A stretch of 64,000 bases of DNA from Rhodospirillaceae bacterium. GTDB lineage: Bacteria; Pseudomonadota; Alphaproteobacteria; DSM-16000; Inquilinaceae. How positions within the stretch are numbered: position 1 is the first letter of the stretch; the number at the start of each line of letters is the position of its first letter. Below, piece after piece: positions 52,996 to 61,944 of this stretch. The stretch is taken from contig JACKIH010000003.1 in NCBI GenBank assembly GCA_020638575.1, positions 2,151,501-2,215,500 on the forward strand, read 5' to 3'. The position numbers were made by a program, and so were the translations under genes. Below the pieces are notes generated by a model. The model searched no databases, was not told the origin of the DNA, and worked only from the letters and a program-made list of their open reading frames with translations.

Positions 52996-53023
52996 TTCGC
53001 CGATACGGTTTCGCCGATACGGT
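52996..53023 (-). repeat. 14-bp tandem direct repeat just upstream of glmM
   Basis: TTCGCCGATACGGT occurs at 52996-53009 and 53010-53023, ending ten bases before the glmM start codon on the minus strand. It would lie in the glmM leader or core promoter region and could be a protein-binding or expression-tuning repeat. Confidence 0.85.
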
Positions 53024-53185
53024 GCCAGTGGTCGGCCCCAAGCCCCTTCTGGGAATTCGAAGTCAATTCTGTTTGCCGTCCGGCGAGCCGATCCACAAGG
53101 AGCGGTGCGCGGCGTGGTGCCCAGCGCATCGGGCAAGCCCCGCGACGCCGTGGGCCGCCGCCACGGCCATCGCGGCCCCCACGCG

Positions 53186-54043
53186 TCAGTCGTCGCCGGT
53201 GACCTGGCTGGCGTCGCGGCGGAACGGGTGGGCCGGATAGGTGCCCAGCATCGCCAGGTTCTTGGAGAAGAAGGCCAGTTCTTCCAGCGCCAGGCGCACC
53301 GACCGCTCGTCCGGATGCCCCTCCACATCGGCGTAGAACTGGGCTTGGGCGAAGCGGCCGCCCACCATGTAGCTCTCCAGCTTGGTCATGTTGACGCCGT
53401 TGGTGGCGAAGCCGCCCAGCGCCTTGTAGAGGGCGGCGGGCACGCTGCGCACCTCGAACAAGAAGCTGGTGACCATCGGCCCGGCTTCGACCGGCGGAAT
53501 CTCCGGCTCCCGCGCCATCACCAGGAAGCGGGTGGTGTTGTGGGCCACGTCCTCGATGTCGGCGCGCAGGATCTGCAGCCCGTAAATCTCCGCCGACAGC
53601 CGCGACGCGATGGCCGCCTTGGTGGGATCGCCGGAAGTCGCCACCATGCGCGCCGCCCCGGCGGTATCGGCGTGCACCACCGGCTCCAGCCCCAGCTTGC
53701 GGATCAGCGCGCGGCACTGGCCGAGCGCGTGCACATGGCTGTGCACCTGGCGGATATCGGCCAGCTTGGCGCCGGGCAAGGCGAGAAGCTGGTGGTTCAC
53801 CCGCTGGAAGTGCTCGCCGGTGATGAACAGGCCGCTGCCCGGCAACAGGTGGTGGATATCGGCCACCCGCCCGGCGATGGAGTTTTCGATGGGGATCAGC
53901 GCGCGGTCCGCCACGCCCTCGCGCACCGCCGCCATGGTCGCCTCGAAGGACGGAAAGGGCAGCGTCGCGGTCTCGGGGAACACCTGGCGGCAGGCGAGGT
54001 CGGAAAAGGCGCCGGGCCAGCCCTGGAAAGCGATCGACGGCAC
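53186..54043 (-). CDS. pheA: Prephenate dehydratase
   Basis: 285 residues without a chorismate mutase domain. The PDT domain has IAFQGWPGAFSDLACRQVFP, ALIPIENSIAGRV, HSHVHALGQCRALI and the catalytic-region DVAHNTTRFLVMAREP. The C-terminal ACT domain (FLFEVRSVPAALYKALGGFATNGVNMTKLESYMV) is the phenylalanine feedback site. It makes phenylpyruvate from prephenate. It follows kdsB by six bases, the usual alphaproteobacterial order. Confidence 0.96.
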   Translation of the reverse strand: MPSIAFQGWPGAFSDLACRQVFPETATLPFPSFEATMAAVREGVADRALIPIENSIAGRVADIHHLLPGSGLFITGEHFQRVNHQLLALPGAKLADIRQVHSHVHALGQCRALIRKLGLEPVVHADTAGAARMVATSGDPTKAAIASRLSAEIYGLQILRADIEDVAHNTTRFLVMAREPEIPPVEAGPMVTSFLFEVRSVPAALYKALGGFATNGVNMTKLESYMVGGRFAQAQFYADVEGHPDERSVRLALEELAFFSKNLAMLGTYPAHPFRRDASQVTGDD

Positions 54044-54049
54044 GGTCGG

Positions 54050-54844
54050 TCAGTCCTGATCGGCGGGGGGAGGGGGTACCGGTTCGGCCGGCGGCTCGAT
54101 GCTGTCGCGCACCCGTTTCAGGTCGGTCGGCGTGTCGACGCCCACCGGCAATTCGTCCACCACCGCCACGTCGATACGCTGGCCCGCGGCCAGCGCCCGC
54201 AACTGCTCCAGCCGCTCGCGCACCTCCAGCACGCCCGGTTGCAGCCCGACGAAGCGGTCCAACGCTGCCCGCCGGAAGGCGTAGACGCCGATATGGTGGT
54301 AGGCCGGGCCGTCGCCGGACGGCACGGCCGCACGGCTGAAATAGAGGGCCCGGCCGATCCTGGCGTCGGCGGCCAGTTCGATCGCCGCCTTCACCACGTG
54401 GGGATCGTCGCGCTCCTCGCGGTTGGCGATGGGGGCCGCCAGGGTGGCGATGTCCACCTTGCCGTCGGCGAGCGGCAGCAGGACCGCCTTCAAGGTGGCG
54501 GCGGAGATGGTCGGCAGGTCGCCCTGCAGGTTCACCACCACGTCATGGCTGCCCTTGGGGTCGACGGTCGCGAGCGCCGCATGCACGCGGTCGGTCCCGG
54601 ACGGGATCTTGGGGTCGGTCAGCACCGCTTCGCCGCCCACCTTCTCCACCGCCTCGACAATTTCCGCATCGGCGCAGGCGACCACGACACGCGCGAAATC
54701 CGCTGCCATGGCGCGCCGCCAGACATGCACGATCATCGGCTCGCCGTGGATGTCGGCCAGCGGTTTGCTCGGCAATCGCTGCGAGGCGAGGCGTGCCGGA
54801 ATCACGATGATGGGATTGGTCGGTGGGCCGCTCTTGGGTGCCAT
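54050..54844 (-). CDS. kdsB: KdsB, CMP-KDO synthetase
   Basis: 264 residues from ATG 54844. IIVIPARLASQRLPSKPLADIHG is the nucleotide-binding start, SGTDRVHAAL and VVVNLQGDLPTIS hold the metal site, and YHHIGVYAFRRAALDRFV is family-typical. It activates KDO for lipid A-core synthesis, so the cell makes KDO-bearing lipopolysaccharide. The C-terminus carries a short PPPP tail. It is divergent from the cytochrome c gene across 186 bp with no clear promoter motif. Confidence 0.96.
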   Translation of the reverse strand: MAPKSGPPTNPIIVIPARLASQRLPSKPLADIHGEPMIVHVWRRAMAADFARVVVACADAEIVEAVEKVGGEAVLTDPKIPSGTDRVHAALATVDPKGSHDVVVNLQGDLPTISAATLKAVLLPLADGKVDIATLAAPIANREERDDPHVVKAAIELAADARIGRALYFSRAAVPSGDGPAYHHIGVYAFRRAALDRFVGLQPGVLEVRERLEQLRALAAGQRIDVAVVDELPVGVDTPTDLKRVRDSIEPPAEPVPPPPADQD

Positions 54845-55030
54845 GGCGCCGTGAGTGCTCCACAAGACGCGTCCCGTCAAGCCACGAGGACGCCGTTCAC
54901 CCTTGCCTCCGTGCGGTCTCTGCTCCTACAACGCGACCGAGCATGGCAGTGCAACACAGATCCGCTGCGTCGGCGCGGACGGGCGGAGTGCTGTAGGCTC
55001 GTACGCGGACAATGAACGGGTGTTTCGGGG

Positions 55031-56041
55031 ATGGAAATCAACAAGATCTTTGCCGCTATTCTCGTGGCCGGCCTCATCGGTATGTCCGCTGGATTCGTCG
55101 CGGACCTGCTGATCTCTCCCCACCACCCCGAAGAGAATGCCTACCACGTGGACACCGGGGACGGTGCGGGCACGCCGGTGGTGCAAGAAGAAGAGACGCT
55201 GCCGCCGATTGCGCCGCTGCTCGCCACCGCGGATGCCGCCGCCGGCGAAAACCTGGCGCGCGCCTGCACCACCTGCCACGTGCTGGACAGCTCCGGCGCC
55301 AACCGTGTCGGCCCCGGCCTGTGGGGCGTGGTCGGTCGGCCTACCGCCAGCCATGAGGGCTTCAGCTACTCCGCGGCCATGCAGGCCCATGCGGAGGAAG
55401 CGCCGAACTGGACCTACGAACAGCTCAACGGCTTCCTGCACCGGCCGCGCGACTGGGTGCCGAACACCTCGATGAGCTATACCGGCATCCGCAACGACCA
55501 GGACCGCGCCAACGTGATCGCCTATCTGCGCACGCTGTCGGACGATCCGCTGCCGCTGCCCGACCCCAATGAGGGTGTCGAGGAAAGTGCCGAGGGCACC
55601 GACCAGGGCGAAGCGGTCGAGGGCAGCGAAGAGGGCGCCGAGGGCGAAGCCGTCGAGGAGGGCGCCACAACCGAGGACGCCGCAACCGAGGACGCCCCCG
55701 AAGAGGCCACGGACGAAGCGCCGGCTGACGAACCCACCGAAGCAGCCACCGAAGCAACCACGGGGGAAGCCACCGGGGAGGCGCCCACCGCCGGTGAGGT
55801 GGTGGAGGAAGCCGCCGAGACCGTCGGCGAGGCGGTCGACGAAGCTGCCGATGCAGCCGGCGAGGCCGCCGATGCCGTCGGCGAGACGGTGGAAGAGGCC
55901 AGCGAAGCTGCGGGCGAGGCCGTTGACCAGGCGACCGAGGCGGTGGAGGACGCCGTGGACCGCGCCACCGAGCCGCCGGCCGAGACCATCGAAGAAGAAA
56001 CGCCCCCGGCCGAGCAGCCGGATTCCGCTTCGGGCGGTTAG
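55031..56041 (+). CDS. Membrane-anchored cytochrome c (c552/CycM type) with a long acidic tail
   Basis: 336 residues. An uncleaved N-terminal helix (IFAAILVAGLIGMSAGFVADLL) is followed by a cytochrome c domain with CTTCH (about 78-82) and axial Met in VPNTSMSYTG. CycM-type proteins next to kdsB and pheA carry electrons to terminal oxidases. After about residue 180 comes a 150-residue Glu/Ala/Thr/Asp tail with helical 11-residue-like periodicity (EEAAETVGEAVDEAADAAG and similar). Such a tail is unusual for CycM and may be an extended acidic docking or spacer region in the periplasm. Confidence 0.9.
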   Translation: MEINKIFAAILVAGLIGMSAGFVADLLISPHHPEENAYHVDTGDGAGTPVVQEEETLPPIAPLLATADAAAGENLARACTTCHVLDSSGANRVGPGLWGVVGRPTASHEGFSYSAAMQAHAEEAPNWTYEQLNGFLHRPRDWVPNTSMSYTGIRNDQDRANVIAYLRTLSDDPLPLPDPNEGVEESAEGTDQGEAVEGSEEGAEGEAVEEGATTEDAATEDAPEEATDEAPADEPTEAATEATTGEATGEAPTAGEVVEEAAETVGEAVDEAADAAGEAADAVGETVEEASEAAGEAVDQATEAVEDAVDRATEPPAETIEEETPPAEQPDSASGG

Positions 56042-56046
56042 GGTCC

Positions 56047-56829
56047 ATGACGCCGGGCGCCTGCCCGCCGGATCTGGTGGAGTTGGCGTGCGATCTTGCC
56101 ACCTCCGCCGGCGACATCGCGCGCCGGCATTTCCGCCGCAAGGTCACCGTCGACACCAAGGCCGACGCCAGCCCCGTGACCATCGCCGACCGTGAGATCG
56201 AGGCCTTCATCCGCGAGGGCCTCGGCCGCCGCCGCCCGGACGACGGCATCATCGGCGAGGAGCACGGGACCGAACGCACCGATGCCGACCTGGTGTGGGT
56301 GATCGATCCCATCGACGGCACGCGCGCCTTCATCACCGGGCGCCCCAGCTTCGGCACCCTGATCGCCTGCCTGGCCGGCGATACGCCGCTGCTGGGGGTG
56401 ATCTTCCAGCCCATCACCGGCGACCTGTGGATCGGCGCCACGGGCCGTCCCACCACCCACAACGGTGCTGCCGTCACCACCCGCGCCTGCCCGCGGCTGG
56501 CCCAGGCGCGCATCGCCACGACCTCGCCCGCCACCATGACCGACGGCGAGAAGGCGGCCTTCGCCACCCTGTCGGCCGGCGCGCTCGACACCCTCTATGG
56601 CGGCGACTGCTACAATTACGGGTTGCTGGCGAGCGGCTTCCTCGACATCGCCACCGATTGCAGCATGCAGATCTACGACTACGCGGCCCTGGTGCCCGTG
56701 GTGGAAGGCGCCGGCGGCCGCATGGTGCAGTGGTCGGGAGCGCCGCTCGGCCGCTCCGGCGGGCCGCGGGTGTTGGCGGTGGGCGATCCGGCGCTGTTGC
56801 CGGAGGTTCTGCCCCTGGTGGGCGGGTGA
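56047..56829 (+). CDS. hisN: Inositol monophosphatase-family phosphatase, probable histidinol-phosphatase
   Basis: 260 residues. The metal-binding motifs are IIGEEHGTE, VWVIDPIDGTRAFITG and, later, MQIYDYAALVPVVEGAGG. The RAFITGRPSFGTLIA segment fits the HisN-type histidinol-phosphatases common in alphaproteobacteria, but CysQ- or SuhB-like substrates are not excluded. It starts five bases after the cytochrome gene and overlaps the start of the next gene (GTGA). Confidence 0.87.
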   Translation: MTPGACPPDLVELACDLATSAGDIARRHFRRKVTVDTKADASPVTIADREIEAFIREGLGRRRPDDGIIGEEHGTERTDADLVWVIDPIDGTRAFITGRPSFGTLIACLAGDTPLLGVIFQPITGDLWIGATGRPTTHNGAAVTTRACPRLAQARIATTSPATMTDGEKAAFATLSAGALDTLYGGDCYNYGLLASGFLDIATDCSMQIYDYAALVPVVEGAGGRMVQWSGAPLGRSGGPRVLAVGDPALLPEVLPLVGG

Positions 56830-58736
56830 GGCGCCGCCGCGGCGCAACCCTGCGCCACTGGCCGGCCCTGCTGATGGGGCTGGCCGCCCTGCTCGGTGTC
56901 GCCGCCCTCGCCCATGGCCAGGAGACGGCGGGCGCGGCGGAGGCCCCCCGCGTCATCGTCAGCCACGCGCTTGCCCAGTTCGCCGAACCGCACTATCCCG
57001 CCGACTTCACGCATTTCGACTACGCCGATCCCGCGGCCCCCCGCGGCGGCCTGCTGCGCATCGGTTGGCCCGGCGGCTTCGACACGGTGAACCCGCTGCC
57101 GCTGGCCGGCGAGGAGGTGCGCAGCCACCTGCTGATGCTCGACCCGTTGATGTGGCAGAGCCAGGACGAACTTTCCGTCTACTACCCGCTGATCGCCGCG
57201 CAGGTGGAGTATCCCGACGACTACTCCTACGTGATCTTCCACCTCGACCCCGCCGCCCGCTGGCAGGACGGCGAGCCGATCACCGCCGACGACGTGGTGT
57301 GGACCTTCCACATGATCGAAGCGCACGGCCGGCCCTTCCTGCGCGCCCAGTACAGCCAGGTGACCGGCGTGGAGATGCTCGACGAGCACCGCGTGCGCTT
57401 CGATGTTTCCACCCGCGGCACGGCCCGGCCGCTGCAGCGCCTGGCCGAGCTGCAGCCCATGCCGCGCCACTGGTGGGAGGAAGAGGGGGCCGGCCGCGAC
57501 ATCACCCGCGCCTGGGTCGACCCCATGCTGGGCAGCGGCCCCTACCGGTTGACGCAGGTGCGCCGCGGCTTGCGGCTGCGCTACGAGCGGGTGGAGGACT
57601 ATTGGGCGGACGACCTGCCGGTGCGCGTCGGCCAGTTCAACTTCGACGCCATCGAATATGCCTACTACCGCGACCGCAACATCCAGTTCGAGGCGTTCCG
57701 CGCCGGCGAGGCCGACTTCCGCCACGAATACACCTCCCGCCTCTGGGCCACCGGCTACGACATGCCGCAGGTGGCGGCCGGGCTGATCCGCCGCGAGGAG
57801 GTACCGGTGCACAACTACCGCGGCCTCCAGGGCTACTTCTTCAACACCCGCCTGCCCATGTTCGCCGACCGCCGGGTGCGCCAGGCGCTGGGCCTGCTCT
57901 ACCCGTTCGAGTTCGTGAACCACCGGTTCATGTATGACAGCTACCAGCGCATGGACAGCTACTTCGCCGGGGCCGACGACTGGCGCGCCAGCGGCCTGCC
58001 GGAAGGCCGCGAGCTGGAGCTGCTGGAGCCCTTCCGCGACCAGGTGTGGCCGCAGGTGTTCGAGGAGGTCTACACCACCCCCGTCAACGGCGAGCGCGGC
58101 GTCACGCGGGAGAATTACCGCTTGGCCATCGCGATGCTGGCCGAGGCCGGCTGGGTGGTGCGCGACGGCGTCATGGTCAACGCCGAAAGCGGCGCTCCCA
58201 TGGAATTCGAGATCCTGCTGGCCACCTCGTCGCTGGAGCCCCACACCCTGGCCTATACCGACGCGCTGCAGCAGATCGGCATCCACGCCACCGTGCGCAC
58301 CGCGGAAACCACCGAATACACGCGGCGCTACCAGGACCGCGACTTCGACCTGGTGTCGTTCGCCTACACGTTCTTTCCGCCGCCAGGCAGCGAGCTGGCG
58401 TCCTACTTCGGCTCGGCCGCGGCCGACGTGGCGGGCTCGGCCAACATCATGGGGATCGCCGATCCGGCGGCCGATGCCATGATCGAGGCGGCGATCCACG
58501 CGGAGACCCTGGAGGAGATCGAGGCCGCCACCCACGCGCTCGACCGGCTGCTGGTGTGGGGCTACTACGCCGTGCCGCACTGGTACAAGACCACCGCCTG
58601 GATCGCCTACTGGAACCGCTTCGGCCGGCCCGACATCGATCCGCCCTACGATTTCGCCTATCCCAACACCATCCACTTCCAGCCCACCTGGTGGATCGAC
58701 CCGGTGCTGGACGCAGAAGTTTCCGCAGCGCGCTAA
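56826..58736 (+). CDS. yejA: YejA-type oligopeptide-binding protein, first copy
   Basis: 636 residues from GTG 56826, overlapping the hisN stop. A twin-Arg-free signal peptide (LLMGLAALLGVAALAHGQ) is followed by SBP family 5 with the YejA marks PADFTHFDYADPAAPRGGLLRIGWPGGFDTVNPLPLAG and TADDVVWTFHMIEAHGRPFL. YejA-type proteins bind long or antimicrobial peptides for YejBEF. Followed by a second yejA-like gene after 83 bp. Confidence 0.9.
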   Translation: MRRRRGATLRHWPALLMGLAALLGVAALAHGQETAGAAEAPRVIVSHALAQFAEPHYPADFTHFDYADPAAPRGGLLRIGWPGGFDTVNPLPLAGEEVRSHLLMLDPLMWQSQDELSVYYPLIAAQVEYPDDYSYVIFHLDPAARWQDGEPITADDVVWTFHMIEAHGRPFLRAQYSQVTGVEMLDEHRVRFDVSTRGTARPLQRLAELQPMPRHWWEEEGAGRDITRAWVDPMLGSGPYRLTQVRRGLRLRYERVEDYWADDLPVRVGQFNFDAIEYAYYRDRNIQFEAFRAGEADFRHEYTSRLWATGYDMPQVAAGLIRREEVPVHNYRGLQGYFFNTRLPMFADRRVRQALGLLYPFEFVNHRFMYDSYQRMDSYFAGADDWRASGLPEGRELELLEPFRDQVWPQVFEEVYTTPVNGERGVTRENYRLAIAMLAEAGWVVRDGVMVNAESGAPMEFEILLATSSLEPHTLAYTDALQQIGIHATVRTAETTEYTRRYQDRDFDLVSFAYTFFPPPGSELASYFGSAAADVAGSANIMGIADPAADAMIEAAIHAETLEEIEAATHALDRLLVWGYYAVPHWYKTTAWIAYWNRFGRPDIDPPYDFAYPNTIHFQPTWWIDPVLDAEVSAAR

Positions 58737-58819
58737 CGGCGCCATGTTTGTGTCAAACCAGCGCGCTCAGGTGGGCCGCCGTCCGGACGCACCGTCGAGA
58801 CAGTGAGTAGACAGCCGCC

Positions 58820-60802
58820 ATGTCCATGATCCCCCGCCGCAAGAGCCCGCACCCATGGTCCGCCCTGGTGGTGGGGATCGTAGCCCTGTTGGCCGCAGCA
58901 CCAGCCTCGGCCCAGGACGCCGCTGCGCAGGCGGCGGCGGCGGAGGCAGCCACCGTCCCGGCCGGCGATGCGACCCCGGCCGGCGAGACCGCCCCACAGG
59001 AAACCGCTGCCGAGCAGACACCCCCGGGGGACGTCCCGCGCGGCGAGCCCAGCTACGCCATCACCGCCTTCGGGCTGGAGCCGCTCTACCCCGAAGGCTT
59101 CTCCCACTGGAACTACGTGGACCCCGAGGCACCGCGCGGCGGCACCCTGCGCGCCAGTTCCTACGGCTCGTTCGACACGCTCAACCGCTTTACCCTGCGC
59201 GGCGAGCCCGCCGACGGCCTGGCGCTGATCGACAGCTCGCTCGGCGTGGGCAGTGCCGACGAGGCGTCGGTCTACTACGGCAGCGTGGTGGAGAGCTACG
59301 AAGTGGCGGATGACCGCTCCTGGCTCATCCTCAACCTGCGCCACGACGCCTATTTCCACGACCACGTGCCGATCACCGCGGAAGACGTGATCTACACCTA
59401 CGACGCGCTGATCAACGACGCCCATCCCGGCTACCGGCTGCAGGTGTTCGCCGAGGTGGAGAGCTACGAGGCGCTCGACGACTACACCGTCCGCGTGACC
59501 TTTCACGACGCCACCGACCCCGAAGCCATCCTCGGGGCGGCCGCCACGGTGGTGCTGCCGGCCCACTATTGGCGCGACCGGACCTTCGATTCGCTGACCG
59601 TCGACCCGCCGCTCGGCAGCGGCCCCTACCGCATCGCCGCCGTCGATCCCGGCCGCTGGATCGAATACGCGTATGTGCCCGACTGGTGGGGGGCCGACCT
59701 GCCGCAGTTCCAGGGCATGTATAACTTCGAGCGCATCCGCTACGAATATTTCCGCGACGACACCGTGCGTTACGAGGCCATGAAGGCCGGCGCCTTCGAC
59801 TATATCGGCGTCACCAGCCCGCAGCAGTGGTCGCTGGGGTTCGACGACGTGCCGGCGGTCGACCAGGGCCGGCTGATCTTGAACGAAATCCCCTATGACG
59901 GGCCGGAGTCGTACGCCTCCATCAGCTTCAACATTCGTACGCCCCCCTTCGACGACGTACGCGTACGCCGCGCGGTGAGCGAGCTGTTCGACTTCGAAAC
60001 CGCCAACCGGGTGCTGCTGTTCGGGCTCTACCAGCGCAACACCTCGCTGTTCCAGAACAGCGAGTTCGCCGCGGACGGGCCGCCCACCGAGGGCGAGCTG
60101 GAGCTTCTGGAGCCGCTGCGCGACCAGCTTCCCGAGGCGGTGTTCGGCGACGCCTACCTGCCGCCGGTGACCGACGGCACCGGGCGCAACCGCGCCCAGC
60201 TCCGCAGCGCCATCGATCTGCTCGGCGAAGCCGGCTACCATCTGGTGGACGGCCGCATGCTCGACGACGAGACCGGCGAACCCCTGTCCTTCGAACTGGT
60301 CTATGCCTCGCCCGTGGTGGAACCGGTGCTGCTGCACTACCGCGACAGCCTGCGCCGCGCCGGCATCGAGATGGTGCTGCGCTCGCTGCAGGGTGCGCAG
60401 TGGATCAACGCCTACAACGACCGGCAGTACGATGCGCTGGTGGGCTTCCTCAGCGCGCTTTATCCGCCGGGCCGCGAGTTGCGCGACTTCTTTGGCTCCG
60501 TCACCGCCGACGTGGAGGGCAGCCAGAACGCCGCCGGCATCGCCGATCCCGCGCTGGATACGCTGATCGACGCGGTGATCTCCAGCCAGACCTGGGAAGA
60601 CCGCATTGCTGCCGCCCGCGCCTTCGACCGCTACCACCGCCTGCTCAATCTGTCCGTCCCGCTCTACTACGATCCGGCGGTGCGGATCGCCCAATGGGAC
60701 GTTTTCGGCATGCCCGAAACCCGCCCGCGTTTCGGCTTTTCCATCAGCGGCATGTGGTGGCACGACACCACCAACACCGCCGCCCAGTTCGAAAACCGCT
60801 GA
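58820..60802 (+). CDS. YejA-type oligopeptide-binding protein, second copy
   Basis: 660 residues. The signal peptide (SALVVGIVALLAAAPASAQ) is followed by an Ala/Glu/Thr/Pro-rich spacer of about 45 residues before the SBP domain (LYPEGFSHWNYVDPEAPRGGTLRASSYGSFDTLN, ITAEDVIYTYDALINDAHPGY). It is a paralogue of the preceding gene with the same HWNYVDPEAPRGG-type start, but clearly diverged. Two binding proteins with one set of permeases suggest a wider ligand range. Confidence 0.9.
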   Translation: MSMIPRRKSPHPWSALVVGIVALLAAAPASAQDAAAQAAAAEAATVPAGDATPAGETAPQETAAEQTPPGDVPRGEPSYAITAFGLEPLYPEGFSHWNYVDPEAPRGGTLRASSYGSFDTLNRFTLRGEPADGLALIDSSLGVGSADEASVYYGSVVESYEVADDRSWLILNLRHDAYFHDHVPITAEDVIYTYDALINDAHPGYRLQVFAEVESYEALDDYTVRVTFHDATDPEAILGAAATVVLPAHYWRDRTFDSLTVDPPLGSGPYRIAAVDPGRWIEYAYVPDWWGADLPQFQGMYNFERIRYEYFRDDTVRYEAMKAGAFDYIGVTSPQQWSLGFDDVPAVDQGRLILNEIPYDGPESYASISFNIRTPPFDDVRVRRAVSELFDFETANRVLLFGLYQRNTSLFQNSEFAADGPPTEGELELLEPLRDQLPEAVFGDAYLPPVTDGTGRNRAQLRSAIDLLGEAGYHLVDGRMLDDETGEPLSFELVYASPVVEPVLLHYRDSLRRAGIEMVLRSLQGAQWINAYNDRQYDALVGFLSALYPPGRELRDFFGSVTADVEGSQNAAGIADPALDTLIDAVISSQTWEDRIAAARAFDRYHRLLNLSVPLYYDPAVRIAQWDVFGMPETRPRFGFSISGMWWHDTTNTAAQFENR

Positions 60803-60828
60803 CCGGTAGAGGCTTCCGAACCCGCGCG

Positions 60829-61944
60829 ATGCTGTCCTACATCCTCCGCCGGCTGCTGCTGATGATCCCCACGCTGTTGGGGATCATGATCATCAACTTC
60901 CTTCTCGTGCAGCTCGCGCCGGGCGGCCCGGTGCAGCGCTATATCGCCGAGATGCGCGGCATGGGCAGCGGCGCCCTGGAAAGTGCCACCGGCGGCAGCA
61001 CCGGCGGCGATGCCGGCTTCGACATGTCCGACGGCGGCCAGACCGGCGACAGCGCCACCAGCATCTACCGCGGTGCCCAGGGCCTGGACCCGGAGTTCAT
61101 CCGCCAGCTCGAACATCAGTTCGGCTTCGACCGGCCCCTGGTGGAGCGCTTCTTCCTGATGATGCGCGACTACCTGACCTTCGATTTCGGCGACAGTTTC
61201 TTTCAGGGTCGGCCGGTGGTGGACCTGGTGCTCGACACGCTGCCCGTCTCCATCTCACTGGGGCTGTGGACGACGCTGCTGATCTACCTGATCTCCATCC
61301 CCTTGGGCATCCGCAAGGCCATGCACGACGGCTCGCGTTTCGATGTGTGGACCAGCGGCGTCATCGTGGTTGGCTATGCCGTGCCCAATTTCCTATTCGC
61401 CGTGCTGCTGATCGTGCTGTTCGCCGGAGGCAGCTACTTCAACATCTTCCCGCTGTCGGGCCTGGTCTCCAACGACTGGGCGGACCTGCCCTGGTGGCAA
61501 CAGATCCTCGACTATTTCTGGCACATCACATTGCCGGTGACGGCGCTGGTGATCAGCGGCTTCGCCACGCTCACCATGCTGACCAAGAATTCGTTCATCG
61601 ACGAGGTCGGCAAGATGTACGTGCTGACGGCGCGCGCGAAGGGGCTGACGGAGCGGCGCGTGCTCTACGGCCACGTGTTCCGCAACGCCATGCTGATCGT
61701 GGTGGCGGGCTTTCCGGCAGCACTGATCTCCATCCTCTTCACCGGGGCGCTGCTGATCGAGGTGGTGTTCTCGCTGGACGGGCTCGGCTACCTCGGTTAC
61801 CGGGCGGTGTGGGACCGCGACTATCCCATCATCTTCGGCACCCTCTACGTGTTCTCCCTGCTCACCCTGGTCATGGGCCTGGTGCGGGATATCGTTTACA
61901 TGCTGATCGACCCGCGGATCGACTTCGAGGCGCGCACCGTATGA
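60829..61944 (+). CDS. yejB: YejB-type peptide ABC permease
   Basis: 371 residues. MLSYILRRLLLMIPTLLGIMIINFLLVQ is the DppB/YejB first helix and QLAPGGPVQRYIAEMRG the YejB-typical loop. A Gly/Ser-rich insert of about 30 residues follows. LTARAKGLTERRVLYGHVFRNAM is the EAA-like coupling loop. The family is longer than DppB because of this insert. It overlaps yejE by four bases (ATGA). Confidence 0.94.
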   Translation: MLSYILRRLLLMIPTLLGIMIINFLLVQLAPGGPVQRYIAEMRGMGSGALESATGGSTGGDAGFDMSDGGQTGDSATSIYRGAQGLDPEFIRQLEHQFGFDRPLVERFFLMMRDYLTFDFGDSFFQGRPVVDLVLDTLPVSISLGLWTTLLIYLISIPLGIRKAMHDGSRFDVWTSGVIVVGYAVPNFLFAVLLIVLFAGGSYFNIFPLSGLVSNDWADLPWWQQILDYFWHITLPVTALVISGFATLTMLTKNSFIDEVGKMYVLTARAKGLTERRVLYGHVFRNAMLIVVAGFPAALISILFTGALLIEVVFSLDGLGYLGYRAVWDRDYPIIFGTLYVFSLLTLVMGLVRDIVYMLIDPRIDFEARTV

